Shown here one piece after another: positions 21,604 through 31,154 of a DNA stretch of 64,000 bases (its first letter is position 1; each line of letters opens with the position of its first letter). The position numbers and the translations under genes are program-made. This stretch comes from Desulfosoma sp. (GTDB lineage Bacteria > Desulfobacterota > Syntrophobacteria > Syntrophobacterales > DSM-9756): NCBI GenBank assembly GCA_037481875.1, contig JBBFKY010000006.1:151383-215382 (forward strand), read 5' to 3'. The notes beneath the pieces are model-generated. The model was not told the origin of the DNA. It ran no database searches and was given only the letters and a program-made list of their open reading frames with translations.

Positions 21604-23421
21604 CTAGGAGCGTTCGGGAATTTTTAATTTGAGTCCGGGTTTGAGCTTCTTTGCATCGCTGATTTTGTTCGCAGAAAGGATGTCTTTCATCTCAACGTTG
21701 TATTTTCGACTGATGGCATTGAGGGTGTCACCGGGAGCCACCGTATGCACCGCCGGTTGGTTTTTCTTGACGTTGGAAGCTTTGGTGTCGGGGTTTTGCG
21801 CAGCATCTCTTGAAGAGGTTCCTTTTTCCGTTGTCGTTTTCTGCAGGGGGACCGCCTGGGGAGCTTTTTGTGGGGCTGCCTTTTCTTTGGCTGTGTTGGA
21901 ATTTTCCTTTTGCGAGGCAGTCTTTGACGCTGGCTGCGGTGCGACCTTGGTTTCCTTTTCAGGCGGGGAAACCGTTAGAGACATGCCGGTGGTAAGCTTG
22001 ATTTTGCTGGAAAGCTTGTTCCATTCCAGAAGATCGCTCACAGTTACGCCATACTTCTTGGCAATGGCAGCAAGCGTGTCCCCCTTTTGAACGACATGGG
22101 TGCGGGCACTCTTTTGCAGGCTCTTTTCGGAAGATGCCGCGGCACTTGGGTTGCCTTGCAGAGTCCGAGAGCTGGGTGACGACGCCCATTTGTTAAGGTT
22201 ATCCACGCCGGAGTGGGTTCGGGCCACAATGAGTTTTGATCCTGGTCGCAGAGCCTGCTTTTCGTTAAGGTTGTTCATGCGAGCCAGTTGAGCGCGGGTA
22301 AGCCCATGGAGGCGAGCGACGGACTGCAGGGTTTCTCCACGACGGACCGTGTGTGTCTTTTCATAGGACTTTGGAACTTCGGAACGCACCCAGGAACTGA
22401 CATCGACGGGAGGCAAGGAAGCTACCGAAGCGACCCGCACGGGTTCAAGAGGGATAAGGTGACGGAGTCTTAAGCTTTCCGCAAGGTGCACCGGTTCCAG
22501 TTCAAAGGCACGACGATAATAGACTAACGGTGTTCCAGGGGCCAGACGGGCATGGGCAGGAAGATGATTCCAGCGGGCGAGGTCTTCCGGACGCACTCCG
22601 AAACTTTGAGCCAGAGTCGGCAGATCGCTCTGGTGCTTGTCTACATAATAGAGAACCTTCTTGGGAAGAAAGCCGGCCTGAGCCAGTTCGATAATATTTC
22701 TTTTTTCGATGTCTGAAGGGTCTATCTGGGCTGCCAAAGAAGACCACGGAGCATCAAAGCGCACGTGAATATGGTCGTTGTGACGAGGCTCATGGCGAAT
22801 GGCGGCGTCCGCCGAACCGTGACCCACATCGTTGAACAGCCGGTTCAGAAGATCCTCGTCAAACCCTCGGGATAGAGCATATTCAAAGAGCATTTTCTGA
22901 ATTCTTCGATCCACGAAAAGGTACTGAACCCGTCCCGTGCGGATCAGGCCTTCGATGAGTGTCCATGTCTTGGGCACATCCAGGTTCCCGGCATGCATGG
23001 GAATGAACTGGTCTAGAGGCTGGTTTCCGAGAGCATACATGCCCAGGTCCACATCCCGCCCGTTTTGATGGGACTTGTGGCCCTTCAGACGTCCTCCATC
23101 GGCGGCCGAGAAATCACCGATGAAAAGATCTACAGTGTTGGGATACCTCTCCCGAACAACTTCAATGGCGTCCAAAAGGCTCCCGATCAGTTCAGGGGTG
23201 GCGTAGGATAACTCCGGATCCCGAACCTTGTATCCCCCCATGTCCAAGGGGAAGGGGATACCGTTAACCAGACGACCGCGATAAGGTTCTCCGATGGAAA
23301 CGGTGAGGGCTTCTGAGCAGGAAGTCCATGCGAGACAGGTGCACAGGGTGGCCGCGGTTGCAAAGAGGTTGACAAACCAACGCCGGCGCGCCTGAAATGG
23401 GTGTTGGCCGGCGGAACTCAT
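21604..23421 (-). CDS. MepA-like murein endopeptidase with LysM repeats
   Basis: A 605-residue exported protein. A hydrophobic signal segment near residues 14-36 is followed by a penicillin-insensitive murein endopeptidase (M74, MepA) domain with candidate zinc ligands in GHKSHQNGRDVDLGMY and RHNDHIHVRF. MepA cleaves the D-Ala-mDAP cross-link of peptidoglycan in the periplasm. The second half has four LysM-type units; the clear ones start HTVRRGETLQSVARLHG, HVVQKGDTLAAIAKKYG and HTVAPGDTLNAISRKYN, and should hold the enzyme on murein. A Lys/Ala/Pro-rich linker precedes the last LysM. E. coli MepA has no LysM, so this is an enlarged form. Confidence 0.9.
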   Translation of the reverse strand: MSSAGQHPFQARRRWFVNLFATAATLCTCLAWTSCSEALTVSIGEPYRGRLVNGIPFPLDMGGYKVRDPELSYATPELIGSLLDAIEVVRERYPNTVDLFIGDFSAADGGRLKGHKSHQNGRDVDLGMYALGNQPLDQFIPMHAGNLDVPKTWTLIEGLIRTGRVQYLFVDRRIQKMLFEYALSRGFDEDLLNRLFNDVGHGSADAAIRHEPRHNDHIHVRFDAPWSSLAAQIDPSDIEKRNIIELAQAGFLPKKVLYYVDKHQSDLPTLAQSFGVRPEDLARWNHLPAHARLAPGTPLVYYRRAFELEPVHLAESLRLRHLIPLEPVRVASVASLPPVDVSSWVRSEVPKSYEKTHTVRRGETLQSVARLHGLTRAQLARMNNLNEKQALRPGSKLIVARTHSGVDNLNKWASSPSSRTLQGNPSAAASSEKSLQKSARTHVVQKGDTLAAIAKKYGVTVSDLLEWNKLSSKIKLTTGMSLTVSPPEKETKVAPQPASKTASQKENSNTAKEKAAPQKAPQAVPLQKTTTEKGTSSRDAAQNPDTKASNVKKNQPAVHTVAPGDTLNAISRKYNVEMKDILSANKISDAKKLKPGLKLKIPERS

Positions 23422-23743
23422 GCCTTTCCTAAAGTGGGCTGACCGTTCCAGGATGTCCCTCCTTGACTCGGGGTTTACCTATCTACGCGTCGAGTCGCCT
23501 CTTATCGTATGGCGGAACCCATGTCCACCACGGTGAAACCTCGATGGGCGCACCTTCCCACGGAACATCCTGCGGCGCGCCACAGTTCGTGAAAACAATT
23601 CCTTACTTAAAAAAGGCGAAAGGATCTGTCAAAGAAAAAATGCAAGTCCGCTCCATCACATGGAAAAAGTAAGCTTGGCCTAATTTGAAAGCCCTCCTGC
23701 GTTTTCAAGATTTTCCTTGTCCCGTTCCATGAAGCGGGTGTTT
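23422..23743. other. Intergenic stretch without a supported gene
   Basis: About 320 bases between the MepA-like gene and a small cysteine-rich gene. Short open frames are present but lack ribosome-binding sites and homology. Part of it probably carries the promoter of the MepA-like gene. Confidence 0.5.
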
Positions 23744-24001
23744 TTAGGAGGATTTTTTAGAAGAATGTTGAGCGTTAAGGCTCTCGTAGAGGGCGATTTG
23801 TTCGGAAAAGCTCAAACGCCGTTTCGGGGAGCCCTTTCTCCGGCACGCGTGGCAGCGAGTTTCAGAACATTGCTGGCAGAAATGGCAGTCGGGACAAGGA
23901 TTTTTCTTAGGGGTTTCATGGGCGTGAGTGGGCTGATACACCTGGGACAGACCGCAGCGATGGGAAAAAGGCAGGACGCGATCGGCATCTTTGAAAGTCA
24001 T
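23744..24001 (-). CDS. Small cysteine-rich (zinc-binding) protein
   Basis: An 85-residue protein with six clustered cysteines in PCPDCHFCQQCSETRCHACR (about residues 34-53), most likely zinc ligands. GGAGG five bases before ATG 24001 sets the start; the frame extends upstream with no support. It is not recognised by name. It is divergent from tadA. Confidence 0.65.
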   Translation of the reverse strand: MTFKDADRVLPFSHRCGLSQVYQPTHAHETPKKNPCPDCHFCQQCSETRCHACRRKGSPKRRLSFSEQIALYESLNAQHSSKKSS

Positions 24002-24133
24002 GGGGAACCTCCGGCGTTTGAGTTGCTCCTGTCTTGAAGCTACACTAAGAAGCAAGGCGACCCAAAGCAAGCGAGCGGGAATGTTTCGGAATATTTCCAA
24101 GAGAACGGGGCGGGGTTGAAAAGGGCAAGACGG

Positions 24134-24637
24134 GTGCAGGACGTTTTGGATCATGAGTATTTCATGGGCTTAAGTCTTCAGGAAGCGGATCGAGCGGCGG
24201 CCTGTGGGGAAGTGCCGGTGGGGGCCGTTTTGGTGGGGAGGGACGGGGTGGTGTGGGCGCGTGGCCATAACCTCACGGTGACTCTAAGGGATGCCACGGC
24301 CCATGCGGAAATGGTGGTGCTCCGGCGAGCCTCGGCCTTGCTACGCAACTACCGACTTTCAGGCACAATTCTGTACGTGACCCTGGAACCCTGTCCCATG
24401 TGTCTTGGGGCTTTGATCCAGGCACGGGTGGATGCGGTGGTCTTTGGAGCCTCGGATTCCAAGGCGGGAGCTGCCGGTGGTGTTGTGGACTTGACAAGGC
24501 CAGGGTGTTTCCAGCATAGTGTTTCGGCTTTGGGTGGGGTTCGAAGCGAGGAATGTGCGCAACGCCTTGCCCGGTTTTTTCAGCAGCGGCGGAAAGACAG
24601 CCGCCGTGGATGCGGAGAGGTACCGAAGTGGCCGTAA
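24134..24637 (+). CDS. tadA: tRNA-specific adenosine deaminase TadA
   Basis: About 167 residues. TadA deaminates A34 to inosine in tRNA-Arg(ACG). Zinc and catalytic motifs: HAEM (His-Ala-Glu) and PCPMC, within the deaminase fold. GTG 24134 has AAAGGG upstream and gives a near-standard N-terminus (QDVLDHEYFMGLSLQEA); TTG 24116 is an alternative. The C-terminal codons (GEVPKWP) and stop lie inside the following tRNA-Ser gene, a 24-base overlap. Confidence 0.93.
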   Translation: MQDVLDHEYFMGLSLQEADRAAACGEVPVGAVLVGRDGVVWARGHNLTVTLRDATAHAEMVVLRRASALLRNYRLSGTILYVTLEPCPMCLGALIQARVDAVVFGASDSKAGAAGGVVDLTRPGCFQHSVSALGGVRSEECAQRLARFFQQRRKDSRRGCGEVPKWP

Positions 24638-24709
24638 CGGGGTCGACTCGAAATCGACTTGTCCTGTGAAGAGCAGGGCACGTGGGTTCGAATCCCACCC
24701 TCTCCGCCA
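24614..24709 (+). tRNA. tRNA-Ser (anticodon CGA)
   Basis: The acceptor stem GGAGAGG (24614-24620) pairs with CCTCTCC (24699-24705), with encoded GCCA after it. The anticodon loop is CTCGAAA with CGA, a long class II variable arm (TGTCCTGTGAAGAGCAGGGCA) follows, and the T loop is GTTCGAATC. It reads UCG codons. The 5' end overlaps tadA. Confidence 0.97.
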
Positions 24710-24777
24710 GTTTCGCGGATCGATAAAGCTTGCGAAGGTTCCATTGTTCTTTGCCATCATGTGATGGAGTGCGCTGC

Positions 24778-24871
24778 GGAGAGATGCCCGAGCTGGCCGA
24801 AGGGGCACGACTGGAAATCGTGTGTTCCGTCAAAAGCGGAACCGAGGGTTCGAATCCCTCTCTCTCCGCCA
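24778..24871 (+). tRNA. tRNA-Ser (anticodon GGA)
   Basis: The acceptor stem GGAGAGA (24778-24784) pairs with TCTCTCC (24861-24867), and GCCA is encoded. The anticodon loop CTGGAAA gives GGA for UCC/UCU codons; a long variable arm and GTTCGAATC T loop are present. It is tandem with tRNA-Ser(CGA), 68 bases away. Confidence 0.97.
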
Positions 24872-24908
24872 CTTTTGTGTTCCACGAACCCATGCCCCCG
24901 ACATCCCC

Positions 24909-26807
24909 ATGTCCTATTTGGTTCTGGCCCGAAAATGGCGGCCTCAAACCTTTGAGGAAGTGGTCGGGCAACCCCATGTGACCCGAACCCTCAAAAATGC
25001 CGTCCAATCTGGTCGCATTGCCCATGCCTACCTTTTCACGGGAGCTCGAGGCGTCGGCAAAACCTCGGTGGCCCGCATTCTTGCCAAAGCCTTGAATTGC
25101 GAAACTGGGGTGACTCCGGTTCCGTGTAACCGCTGTTCCAACTGCCTGGAAATCGCTCAAGGCAAAGCGGTGGATGTGCTGGAAATCGACGGGGCCAGCA
25201 ACCGGGGTATCGATTCCATTCGAGAGCTGAGGGAAACGGTTCGATACCGGCCGGCCAAGAGCGCCTACAAGGTTTACATCATTGACGAAGTCCACATGCT
25301 CACGCCGGAAGCCTTCAATGCCTTGTTGAAAACTCTTGAAGAACCGCCGTCCCACGTGGTTTTCATCTTTGCCACCACGGAACCGCACAAAATACCGGCC
25401 ACCATTCTCAGCCGCTGTCAGCGATATGATTTTCGAAGGATCACCACCGAGGAAATCCTCGCTCATTTGCTCAAAATCGCGCAGCAAGAAGGTGTGGATT
25501 TATCGCCCTCGGTTCTGGATGCGGTGGCTCGAGAAGCCGACGGCAGCATGCGGGATGCTCAGAGCCTCATGGAGCAGCTTCTGGCCCTCAAAGGGGAAGA
25601 TCAGGAAGACGGGGAACTTCTGGATCTTTTAGGCATTGTGGATCGAGAAAGCGTTCTGGAAGCGGCCGAGGCTGTTGTGGGTCGAGATCCCCTGGCGTGT
25701 TTGGATGTGGTGGAGCGTATCTATCGGCGTGGGATGGACAGCCGTCGGTTTTGTCAGAGGCTGTGCGAAGTGTTTCGAGATCTTTTGGTGCTGTCTTTTG
25801 GATCGAAAGCCTCGAAAACTTCGCCGCAAAGCTTGACTCGGGAACAAGAAAGACTGCAACGCCTGGTGGATCGCACCACGGTGGAAGATCTCTTCCAGTA
25901 TTTTCAAGTTCTCGTATCCGGAGAAGAGGATATTCGAAGGGCCTCGCTTCCTCGAGTCACCCTGGAAATGTTGCTTCTTCGGCTGGCCTGTCTTCCGAAA
26001 GCGGAAACTCTGGAAAACATTTTAAGGCGGCTGGAAGAAGGCGATCGAGAAGGTCCCCATCGAAAGCCGGAACCTTCGCTGGCCGATTCAGCTTTGAGCC
26101 GAGAAAAGGGTTTCGAAAGCCTGCGGGAACCCAGCAGCGTGTCTGAGGAGGGATTTCTTCCTGGAAGCGCGACCGTTGAGCCCGCACAAACACCATCCCG
26201 GAAGCCCATGCTCCCGGAAAAACCATCACTTTCTCACGTTCTTGAACAGCCTTCCAGGGACTCCGTCGAGACTTCCCTGCCACCCGTTGAAAGTCCCTTT
26301 TCTGAGCCCTTGAACGAGATCATGGATCAAGAAAAGTTTGAGGAAGGCTTGTTGGAGGGAGGTGCGGGCCCGGTTCTGGAAGAGGCGGTTCAGAGTTGGG
26401 AAGATTTTTGCCGATGGCTGTCGCAGAGGGATCCCGTCATCGGGGCGAAGCTTACCCAGAGCACGGCGAGGGTCTCATCGCCGAACCAGATGACGGTGGA
26501 GGTTTTGGAAATCTACGAAGAAAGCGTGAAGAACGGCGAAACGGAGCAGGTGCTTCTACGGTATTTGACCCAGTACTTTCAAGGGAGACGGCCGAATTGG
26601 CGGATCAAGTTTTCCATAAAGAAAACTCGACCCCAGACAAGTGCGCGGACTCGAAAGGAATCCCCCCATACGGCGGCTTCGGTGTTGCGTCATCCGGTGG
26701 TGCAACAGGCTTTGGAAATCTTGGGGGGGGAACTGGTCGAAATACGACCGGTTCGGCCGCACAAGTCCGCTCGACGCCGCCCCGAGCCGGGCGACCAAAA
26801 GACGTAA
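24909..26807 (+). CDS. dnaX: DNA polymerase III subunit gamma/tau
   Basis: A 632-residue clamp-loader subunit that loads the beta clamp and couples replisome polymerases. ATPase motifs: Walker A GARGVGKTS (~45-53), the zinc site PCNRCSNC plus an earlier cysteine, DEVHMLT (Walker B), and the arginine finger ILSRCQRYDFR. The C-terminal part is variable and proline/glutamate-rich, as in tau. MSYLVLARKWRPQTFEE at 24909 is the family start; the frame runs upstream through the tRNA without meaning. It heads the conserved dnaX-ebfC-recR cluster. Confidence 0.95.
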   Translation: MSYLVLARKWRPQTFEEVVGQPHVTRTLKNAVQSGRIAHAYLFTGARGVGKTSVARILAKALNCETGVTPVPCNRCSNCLEIAQGKAVDVLEIDGASNRGIDSIRELRETVRYRPAKSAYKVYIIDEVHMLTPEAFNALLKTLEEPPSHVVFIFATTEPHKIPATILSRCQRYDFRRITTEEILAHLLKIAQQEGVDLSPSVLDAVAREADGSMRDAQSLMEQLLALKGEDQEDGELLDLLGIVDRESVLEAAEAVVGRDPLACLDVVERIYRRGMDSRRFCQRLCEVFRDLLVLSFGSKASKTSPQSLTREQERLQRLVDRTTVEDLFQYFQVLVSGEEDIRRASLPRVTLEMLLLRLACLPKAETLENILRRLEEGDREGPHRKPEPSLADSALSREKGFESLREPSSVSEEGFLPGSATVEPAQTPSRKPMLPEKPSLSHVLEQPSRDSVETSLPPVESPFSEPLNEIMDQEKFEEGLLEGGAGPVLEEAVQSWEDFCRWLSQRDPVIGAKLTQSTARVSSPNQMTVEVLEIYEESVKNGETEQVLLRYLTQYFQGRRPNWRIKFSIKKTRPQTSARTRKESPHTAASVLRHPVVQQALEILGGELVEIRPVRPHKSARRRPEPGDQKT

Positions 26808-26823
26808 GGAGGCGAAACAGAGG

Positions 26824-27150
26824 ATGAAAGGATTCAATCCGTTACAACAGCTCAAAAATTTTCAAAAACGACTTGCCGAAGTCCAAGAGGAATTGTCTCA
26901 TCGCACGGTGGAAGCGTCTTCCGGAGGGGGCATGGTGACGGCGGTGGCCAATGGGCGTCAGGAAATTTTGAAGATCCGGATCGATCCTCAGGTGGTGGAC
27001 CCTCAGGATGTGGAAATGCTGGAAGATCTTGTCACGGCCGCGGTCAACGAGGCTTTGAAAAGATCACAGCAGATGATGGCCGAAGAAATCGGCAAACTGG
27101 CCGGAGGCGTCAATCTGCCACCGGGGCTGAACATTCCCGGCTTGTTCTAG
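26824..27150 (+). CDS. ebfC: YbaB/EbfC nucleoid-associated protein
   Basis: A 108-residue EbfC/YbaB-family DNA-binding protein. It starts MKGFNPLQQLKNFQKRLAEVQ and contains ASSGGGMVTAVANGRQEILKI and the family-like DPQDVEMLEDLVTAAVNEAL. It dimerises and coats DNA. AAGGAGG upstream and its place between dnaX and recR confirm it. Confidence 0.95.
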   Translation: MKGFNPLQQLKNFQKRLAEVQEELSHRTVEASSGGGMVTAVANGRQEILKIRIDPQVVDPQDVEMLEDLVTAAVNEALKRSQQMMAEEIGKLAGGVNLPPGLNIPGLF

Positions 27151-27197
27151 CTTTTTGAAAAAGTCACAGTGCCGGTATCAAGAAAGGGTTTGTGTGT

Positions 27198-27806
27198 ATG
27201 GTGACCAAGGCCCATCCGCCCGTGTTGCGGGAACTGGTCCAGAGGCTGACGAAGTTGCCGGGGATAGGGGAAAAGAGCGCCACACGGATGGCCATGTTTC
27301 TTTTGAAGGCATCCGACGACTACGTGCATGGGTTGGCGGAAAATCTGCAACGTTTGAAGAGGGAGATTCGCACCTGCCCCGTGTGTTTCCATTTCACGGA
27401 CGGATCCTTGTGCGGTATATGCGCCGATGCTTCCCGTCAAACGGGGGAAATCTGTGTCGTGGAAACCAGCGCCGACCTTTTGGCCATTGAAGAATCGGGA
27501 GCCTTTAAAGGGCGTTATCATGTGCTGCAAGGGGCTTTGGCCCCCCTGGACGGAATCGGCCCCGATGATCTGCGTATTCCTGAACTTCTCAAACGCTTGG
27601 AACAGGAAAAGGTTCAGGAGGTCATTCTGGCCACCAACCCCACGGGTGAAGGGGAAGCGACGGCGCATTATCTGATGAAGCTGCTCGAAAAGGTTCCCGT
27701 GCGGGTTTCTCGTATCGCTTCCGGCATTCCCATGGGAGGGGATGTCAAATACGCAGATAAGGTCACTTTGGAAAGAGCCCTGCAGGGGCGTCGGCACGTG
27801 CAATGA
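27198..27806 (+). CDS. recR: Recombination mediator RecR
   Basis: A 202-residue RecR that, with RecO, loads RecA on SSB-coated DNA. It has the helix-hairpin-helix LTKLPGIGEKSATRMAMFLL, a four-cysteine zinc finger (CPVCFHF...CGIC), and a Toprim domain with CVVETSADLLAIEESGAF and ATNPTGEGEATAHYL. ATG 27198 is preferred; GTG 27192 adds two residues. Confidence 0.96.
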   Translation: MVTKAHPPVLRELVQRLTKLPGIGEKSATRMAMFLLKASDDYVHGLAENLQRLKREIRTCPVCFHFTDGSLCGICADASRQTGEICVVETSADLLAIEESGAFKGRYHVLQGALAPLDGIGPDDLRIPELLKRLEQEKVQEVILATNPTGEGEATAHYLMKLLEKVPVRVSRIASGIPMGGDVKYADKVTLERALQGRRHVQ

Positions 27807-27976
27807 AGCACAAAATGGCTTGACCCTCAAGGAATCGACTCGATATAAAGGCCTGAGTGGTCGTGGGGTGAGCGGGAACGAAAAGACGCGTTCGGGGCCG
27901 TTTCGCCGCTCCCCCCACAAGACACCGCCGCGTAAGCGGTCCTGCCCTGAACCAGCGAAGAATATGGAGTATGTCT

Positions 27977-28525
27977 ATGGTGGAGATTCGATTTCACGGT
28001 CGAGGCGGACAGGGAGGCGTGACGTCTGCGGAGCTGACAGCCCTGGCTGCCATTGAACAGGGCAAATTTGCCCAGGCTTTTCCCAGTTTCGGCCCGGAGC
28101 GTCGAGGGGCTCCCGTCATGGCTTTTGTGAGGGTGAGCGATCAGCAGATTCGAACACGGGAAAAGGTCTACAGCCCCAATATCGTGGTGGTGTTGGATCC
28201 GACCTTGTTACAGATCGTCGATGTGGAAGCCGGGGTTCCCGAGGACGGCATCGTTATTGTCAACACCAAATTCAGTCCCGCAGACATTCGGCAATCCCTG
28301 GGTTTGAAAAGACGTCTGGCCGTGGTGGATGCCAGTACCATCGCCGTGGAAACCCTCAGGGTGCCTATCACCAACACAACCATGCTGGGGGCGCTCATCA
28401 AGGCCACACAAGTGATTTCCATGGAGGCTCTCAGGAGCCCTATGGAAAAGCGTTTCGGACCCATTGCGGAAAAGAATCTCAAAGCCTGTCAAAGAGCCTA
28501 CGAAGAGACGGTGGTGGAGGGATAA
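27977..28525 (+). CDS. porG: Pyruvate/2-oxoacid:ferredoxin oxidoreductase gamma subunit
   Basis: A 182-residue gamma subunit of the four-subunit oxidoreductase that converts a 2-oxoacid and CoA to acyl-CoA and CO2 with ferredoxin reduction. It begins EIRFHGRGGQGGVTSAEL, the family glycine-rich motif, and has SFGPERRGAPVMAF. GGAG seven bases before ATG 27977 supports the start over ATG 27971. It is first in a tight gamma-delta-alpha-beta operon. Confidence 0.93.
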   Translation: MVEIRFHGRGGQGGVTSAELTALAAIEQGKFAQAFPSFGPERRGAPVMAFVRVSDQQIRTREKVYSPNIVVVLDPTLLQIVDVEAGVPEDGIVIVNTKFSPADIRQSLGLKRRLAVVDASTIAVETLRVPITNTTMLGALIKATQVISMEALRSPMEKRFGPIAEKNLKACQRAYEETVVEG

Positions 28526-28528
28526 ACG

Positions 28529-28822
28529 GTGGCCAAGGAAACGGGAATCGTGAGTTGGAAGGACCTGGCGTTAGGGTGCACCTTGACGGAGCCCGGCACG
28601 GCGGCTCGGCTCAGAACGGGAGACTGGCGCTCCATGCGCCCTGTGACCAATTACGAGCTGTGCAATAAATGCGGCCAGTGTTACATCTTTTGCCCGGATA
28701 TGGTGTACTCTCGGACGGCCGAGGGATATTACGAGGCGAATTATTTCTACTGTAAGGGCTGCGGCATTTGTGCTCGAGAATGTCCCAAGGACGCCATCCA
28801 AATGGTACAGGAGGAAAAGTAA
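28529..28822 (+). CDS. porD: 2-oxoacid:ferredoxin oxidoreductase delta (ferredoxin) subunit
   Basis: A 97-residue ferredoxin-like subunit with two [4Fe-4S] motifs, CNKCGQCYIFCP and CKGCGICARECP, that passes electrons from the catalytic subunits to ferredoxin. GTG start at 28529, three bases after porG. The next gene begins one base past its stop. Confidence 0.94.
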   Translation: MAKETGIVSWKDLALGCTLTEPGTAARLRTGDWRSMRPVTNYELCNKCGQCYIFCPDMVYSRTAEGYYEANYFYCKGCGICARECPKDAIQMVQEEK

Positions 28823-28823
28823 G

Positions 28824-29999
28824 ATGGGCAAGAGAGTGGGAATGGAAGTCTCCATCGCCGCGGCCGAAGTGGTCGGGTTATGCGATGTGGACGTGATCGC
28901 GGCGTATCCCATCACGCCGCAGACGCACATTGTGGAACACCTTTCGGAATTGGTGGCGGACGGACATCTGGATGCGGAATTTGTGCCCGTGGAATCGGAG
29001 CACAGTGCCATGAGCACCTGTGTGGGAGCGGCGGCGGCCGGCGCGCGCACCTTCACGTCCACGAGCTCTCAGGGTTACGCTCTGATGGCCGAAATCTGCT
29101 ACATTGCTTCGAGCCTTCGACTGCCCATCGTCATGGCGGTGGCGAACCGGGCTTTGAGCGCCCCCATCAACATCTGGAACGACCATTCGGACATGATGAT
29201 GGCCCGGGATACGGGCTGGATTCAAACGGTGGCCGAAAACGGTCAGGAAGTGGTGGACCTTTTGTTGCACGCTTACCGTGTGGCTGAAGATCCTCGCGTG
29301 CTTCTTCCTGTGATGGTGAATCTGGACGGTTTTACCTTGACGCACATGATCGAGCCTATCTGGCTTCCGGACAAGGACGAAGTGCAACGGTATCTTCCGC
29401 CGTATAAGCCGCAAATTCGGCTGGATCCTCGAAATCCCATGACCTTCGGGCCTGTGGGCATGCCGGAGGTTTACACGGAAGCCAAGAAGGCTCAGGATGA
29501 GGCCATGAACGGGGCCTTGCCCGTGATTGTGGAAGCGTGGCAGGAATTTGAAAAGCAGTTCGGGCGGTCGTATCACCCGGTGGAAACCTATAAGACCGAA
29601 GGTGCCGAGATTCTGCTTTTGACCGTAGGCAGCGTGTCCGAGACGGCCATGACGGCCGTGGACAAGATGCGCGCCCAAGGCCGGAATGTGGGGCTGGTGC
29701 GTTTGAGACTATGGCGGCCTTTTCCGGCCAAAGAACTGGTCAATGTTTTGAAGACGGCCAAAGCGGTGGCCGTGGTGGATCGTGCCATGGCCTTCAGCAC
29801 GCGAAGCGGCCCTCTGTGCACGGAAGTCAAAGCGGCTCTTTACGATCACGGAGTATCGCCCTATGTGCAGAATTATATTGCCGGCTTGGGCGGTCGGGAT
29901 GTGACGGTAGAAGACTTTGAGATGATGGCGGCCAAGACGAGTGATGGACTCGCCAAGGGCCTTCCCATGGGATACGAAATCGTGAATGTGAGGGAATAA
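28824..29999 (+). CDS. porA: Pyruvate/2-oxoacid:ferredoxin oxidoreductase alpha subunit
   Basis: A 391-residue alpha subunit carrying the pyrimidine-binding and transketolase C-terminal domains. The motif AAYPITPQTHIVEHLSE is typical of PorA, and VPVESEHSAMS and TSSQGYALMAE follow. GAGGAAAAG upstream supports ATG 28824. With PorB it forms the TPP active site in the cytoplasm. Among family members the pyruvate enzyme is the most likely, but the substrate cannot be fixed by sequence alone. Confidence 0.93.
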   Translation: MGKRVGMEVSIAAAEVVGLCDVDVIAAYPITPQTHIVEHLSELVADGHLDAEFVPVESEHSAMSTCVGAAAAGARTFTSTSSQGYALMAEICYIASSLRLPIVMAVANRALSAPINIWNDHSDMMMARDTGWIQTVAENGQEVVDLLLHAYRVAEDPRVLLPVMVNLDGFTLTHMIEPIWLPDKDEVQRYLPPYKPQIRLDPRNPMTFGPVGMPEVYTEAKKAQDEAMNGALPVIVEAWQEFEKQFGRSYHPVETYKTEGAEILLLTVGSVSETAMTAVDKMRAQGRNVGLVRLRLWRPFPAKELVNVLKTAKAVAVVDRAMAFSTRSGPLCTEVKAALYDHGVSPYVQNYIAGLGGRDVTVEDFEMMAAKTSDGLAKGLPMGYEIVNVRE

Positions 30000-30989
30000 A
30001 TGGGCATCGCAGCGGAAGCACTCAAGGATTTCAAGGGCTTCAACCCGAAGAAGCTCCCCGAAGTGGAACCGCTTTCTCCCGGCCATCGAGCCTGTCAGGG
30101 GTGCGGCGAGATTCTGGCGCTGCGTCAAGTGCTTAAGGCTTTGGGAGAAAACGTCATTGTAGCCAGTGCCACAGGGTGCATGGAAATCGTCACCTCGCCC
30201 TTTCCGCAGACGGCGTGGCGGGTGCCTTGGATTCATGTGGCCTTTGAAAACGCCGCAGCGGTTATAAGCGGTGTGGAATCGGCTTACAAGGCGCTGAACC
30301 GCAAGGGGAGAATCAATCAACCCGATGTGGTCTTTTTGGCCTACGGGGGGGACGGCGGCACGGCGGACATCGGCTTGCAGGCCTTGAGCGGGGCTCTGGA
30401 ACGGGGACATAATTTCATCTATGTTTGTTTGGACAACGAAGCCTACATGAACACGGGAATTCAGCGTTCTTCGTCGACCCCTTACGGAGCCATGACCACC
30501 ACGTCACCTCCGGGTAAGAAAAGCATCGGGCAGCGCACCTGGAAAAAGAACGTGGCCTACATTGCGGCGGCTCACGGCATTCCGTACGTGGCCACCGCGT
30601 CACCCGCCTTTGCTCTGGATCTCATGAACAAGGTCAAAAAGGCGGCCATGATTCCGGGACCGGCGTATTTGCACATCTATTCACCGTGCCCGACGGGATG
30701 GCGTCATGAAACGGATTTGGCCATCGAGGTGGCTCGGTTGGCGGTGCAAAGCAAAGTCTTTCCGCTTTATGAAGTCATTGACGGCAAATGGATTTTGTCA
30801 CGAAAGATCGCGAAACCCAAGCCGGTCAGTGAATACTTCAAGGTGCAGCGCCGCTTTCGGCACCTGACGGAAAAGGACATTGAAGAGATTCAGCGTCGCG
30901 TGGACGAAGAATACGAAGAGCTGCTGCGACGCTGTGCCATGAGCGGTGAGCCCGAAAAGAAGGAAGCCGAGGAAGCCAAGGAAGACTGA
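30000..30989 (+). CDS. porB: Pyruvate/2-oxoacid:ferredoxin oxidoreductase beta subunit
   Basis: A 329-residue beta subunit that binds TPP-Mg and a [4Fe-4S] cluster. It has CQGCGE near residue 34, TGCMEIVT, the TPP motif [19 protein letters not shown]...NEAYMNTG, and SPCPTGW. The ATG directly follows the porA stop. The last ~40 residues are charged and Glu/Lys-rich. With porGDA it gives the cell its main acetyl-CoA/ferredoxin link, typical of strict anaerobes. Confidence 0.94.
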   Translation: MGIAAEALKDFKGFNPKKLPEVEPLSPGHRACQGCGEILALRQVLKALGENVIVASATGCMEIVTSPFPQTAWRVPWIHVAFENAAAVISGVESAYKALNRKGRINQPDVVFLAYGGDGGTADIGLQALSGALERGHNFIYVCLDNEAYMNTGIQRSSSTPYGAMTTTSPPGKKSIGQRTWKKNVAYIAAAHGIPYVATASPAFALDLMNKVKKAAMIPGPAYLHIYSPCPTGWRHETDLAIEVARLAVQSKVFPLYEVIDGKWILSRKIAKPKPVSEYFKVQRRFRHLTEKDIEEIQRRVDEEYEELLRRCAMSGEPEKKEAEEAKED

Positions 30990-31131
30990 GTGTTGAAGGG
31001 CGCATGTGGTTTTCGGCGTCCCGGAACGGTGTTCGAAAGCGGTTGTCTTCCTGGAAGCGAGGGCCTTCAGGTTGCACGACTTGCCGGCCGAAAGCCGACG
31101 TTCCGGAAAAAACTCCAGGTTCCAGTTTGGC

Positions 31132-31154
31132 GGGGCGATGTATCGCCTCGCCCC
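31132..31154. repeat. REP-like palindrome downstream of porB
   Basis: GGGGCGATGTATCGCC followed by TCGCCCC: nested self-complementary arms in the ~310-base gap between porB and tRNA-Asn. It resembles the palindrome at 21527. No gene is supported between 30990 and 31298. Confidence 0.5.

Noticed and set aside
24273..25487. 404-codon minus-strand frame across tadA, both tRNA genes and dnaX
   Set aside because: It reads antisense through tRNA genes and two real genes; a chance long frame.
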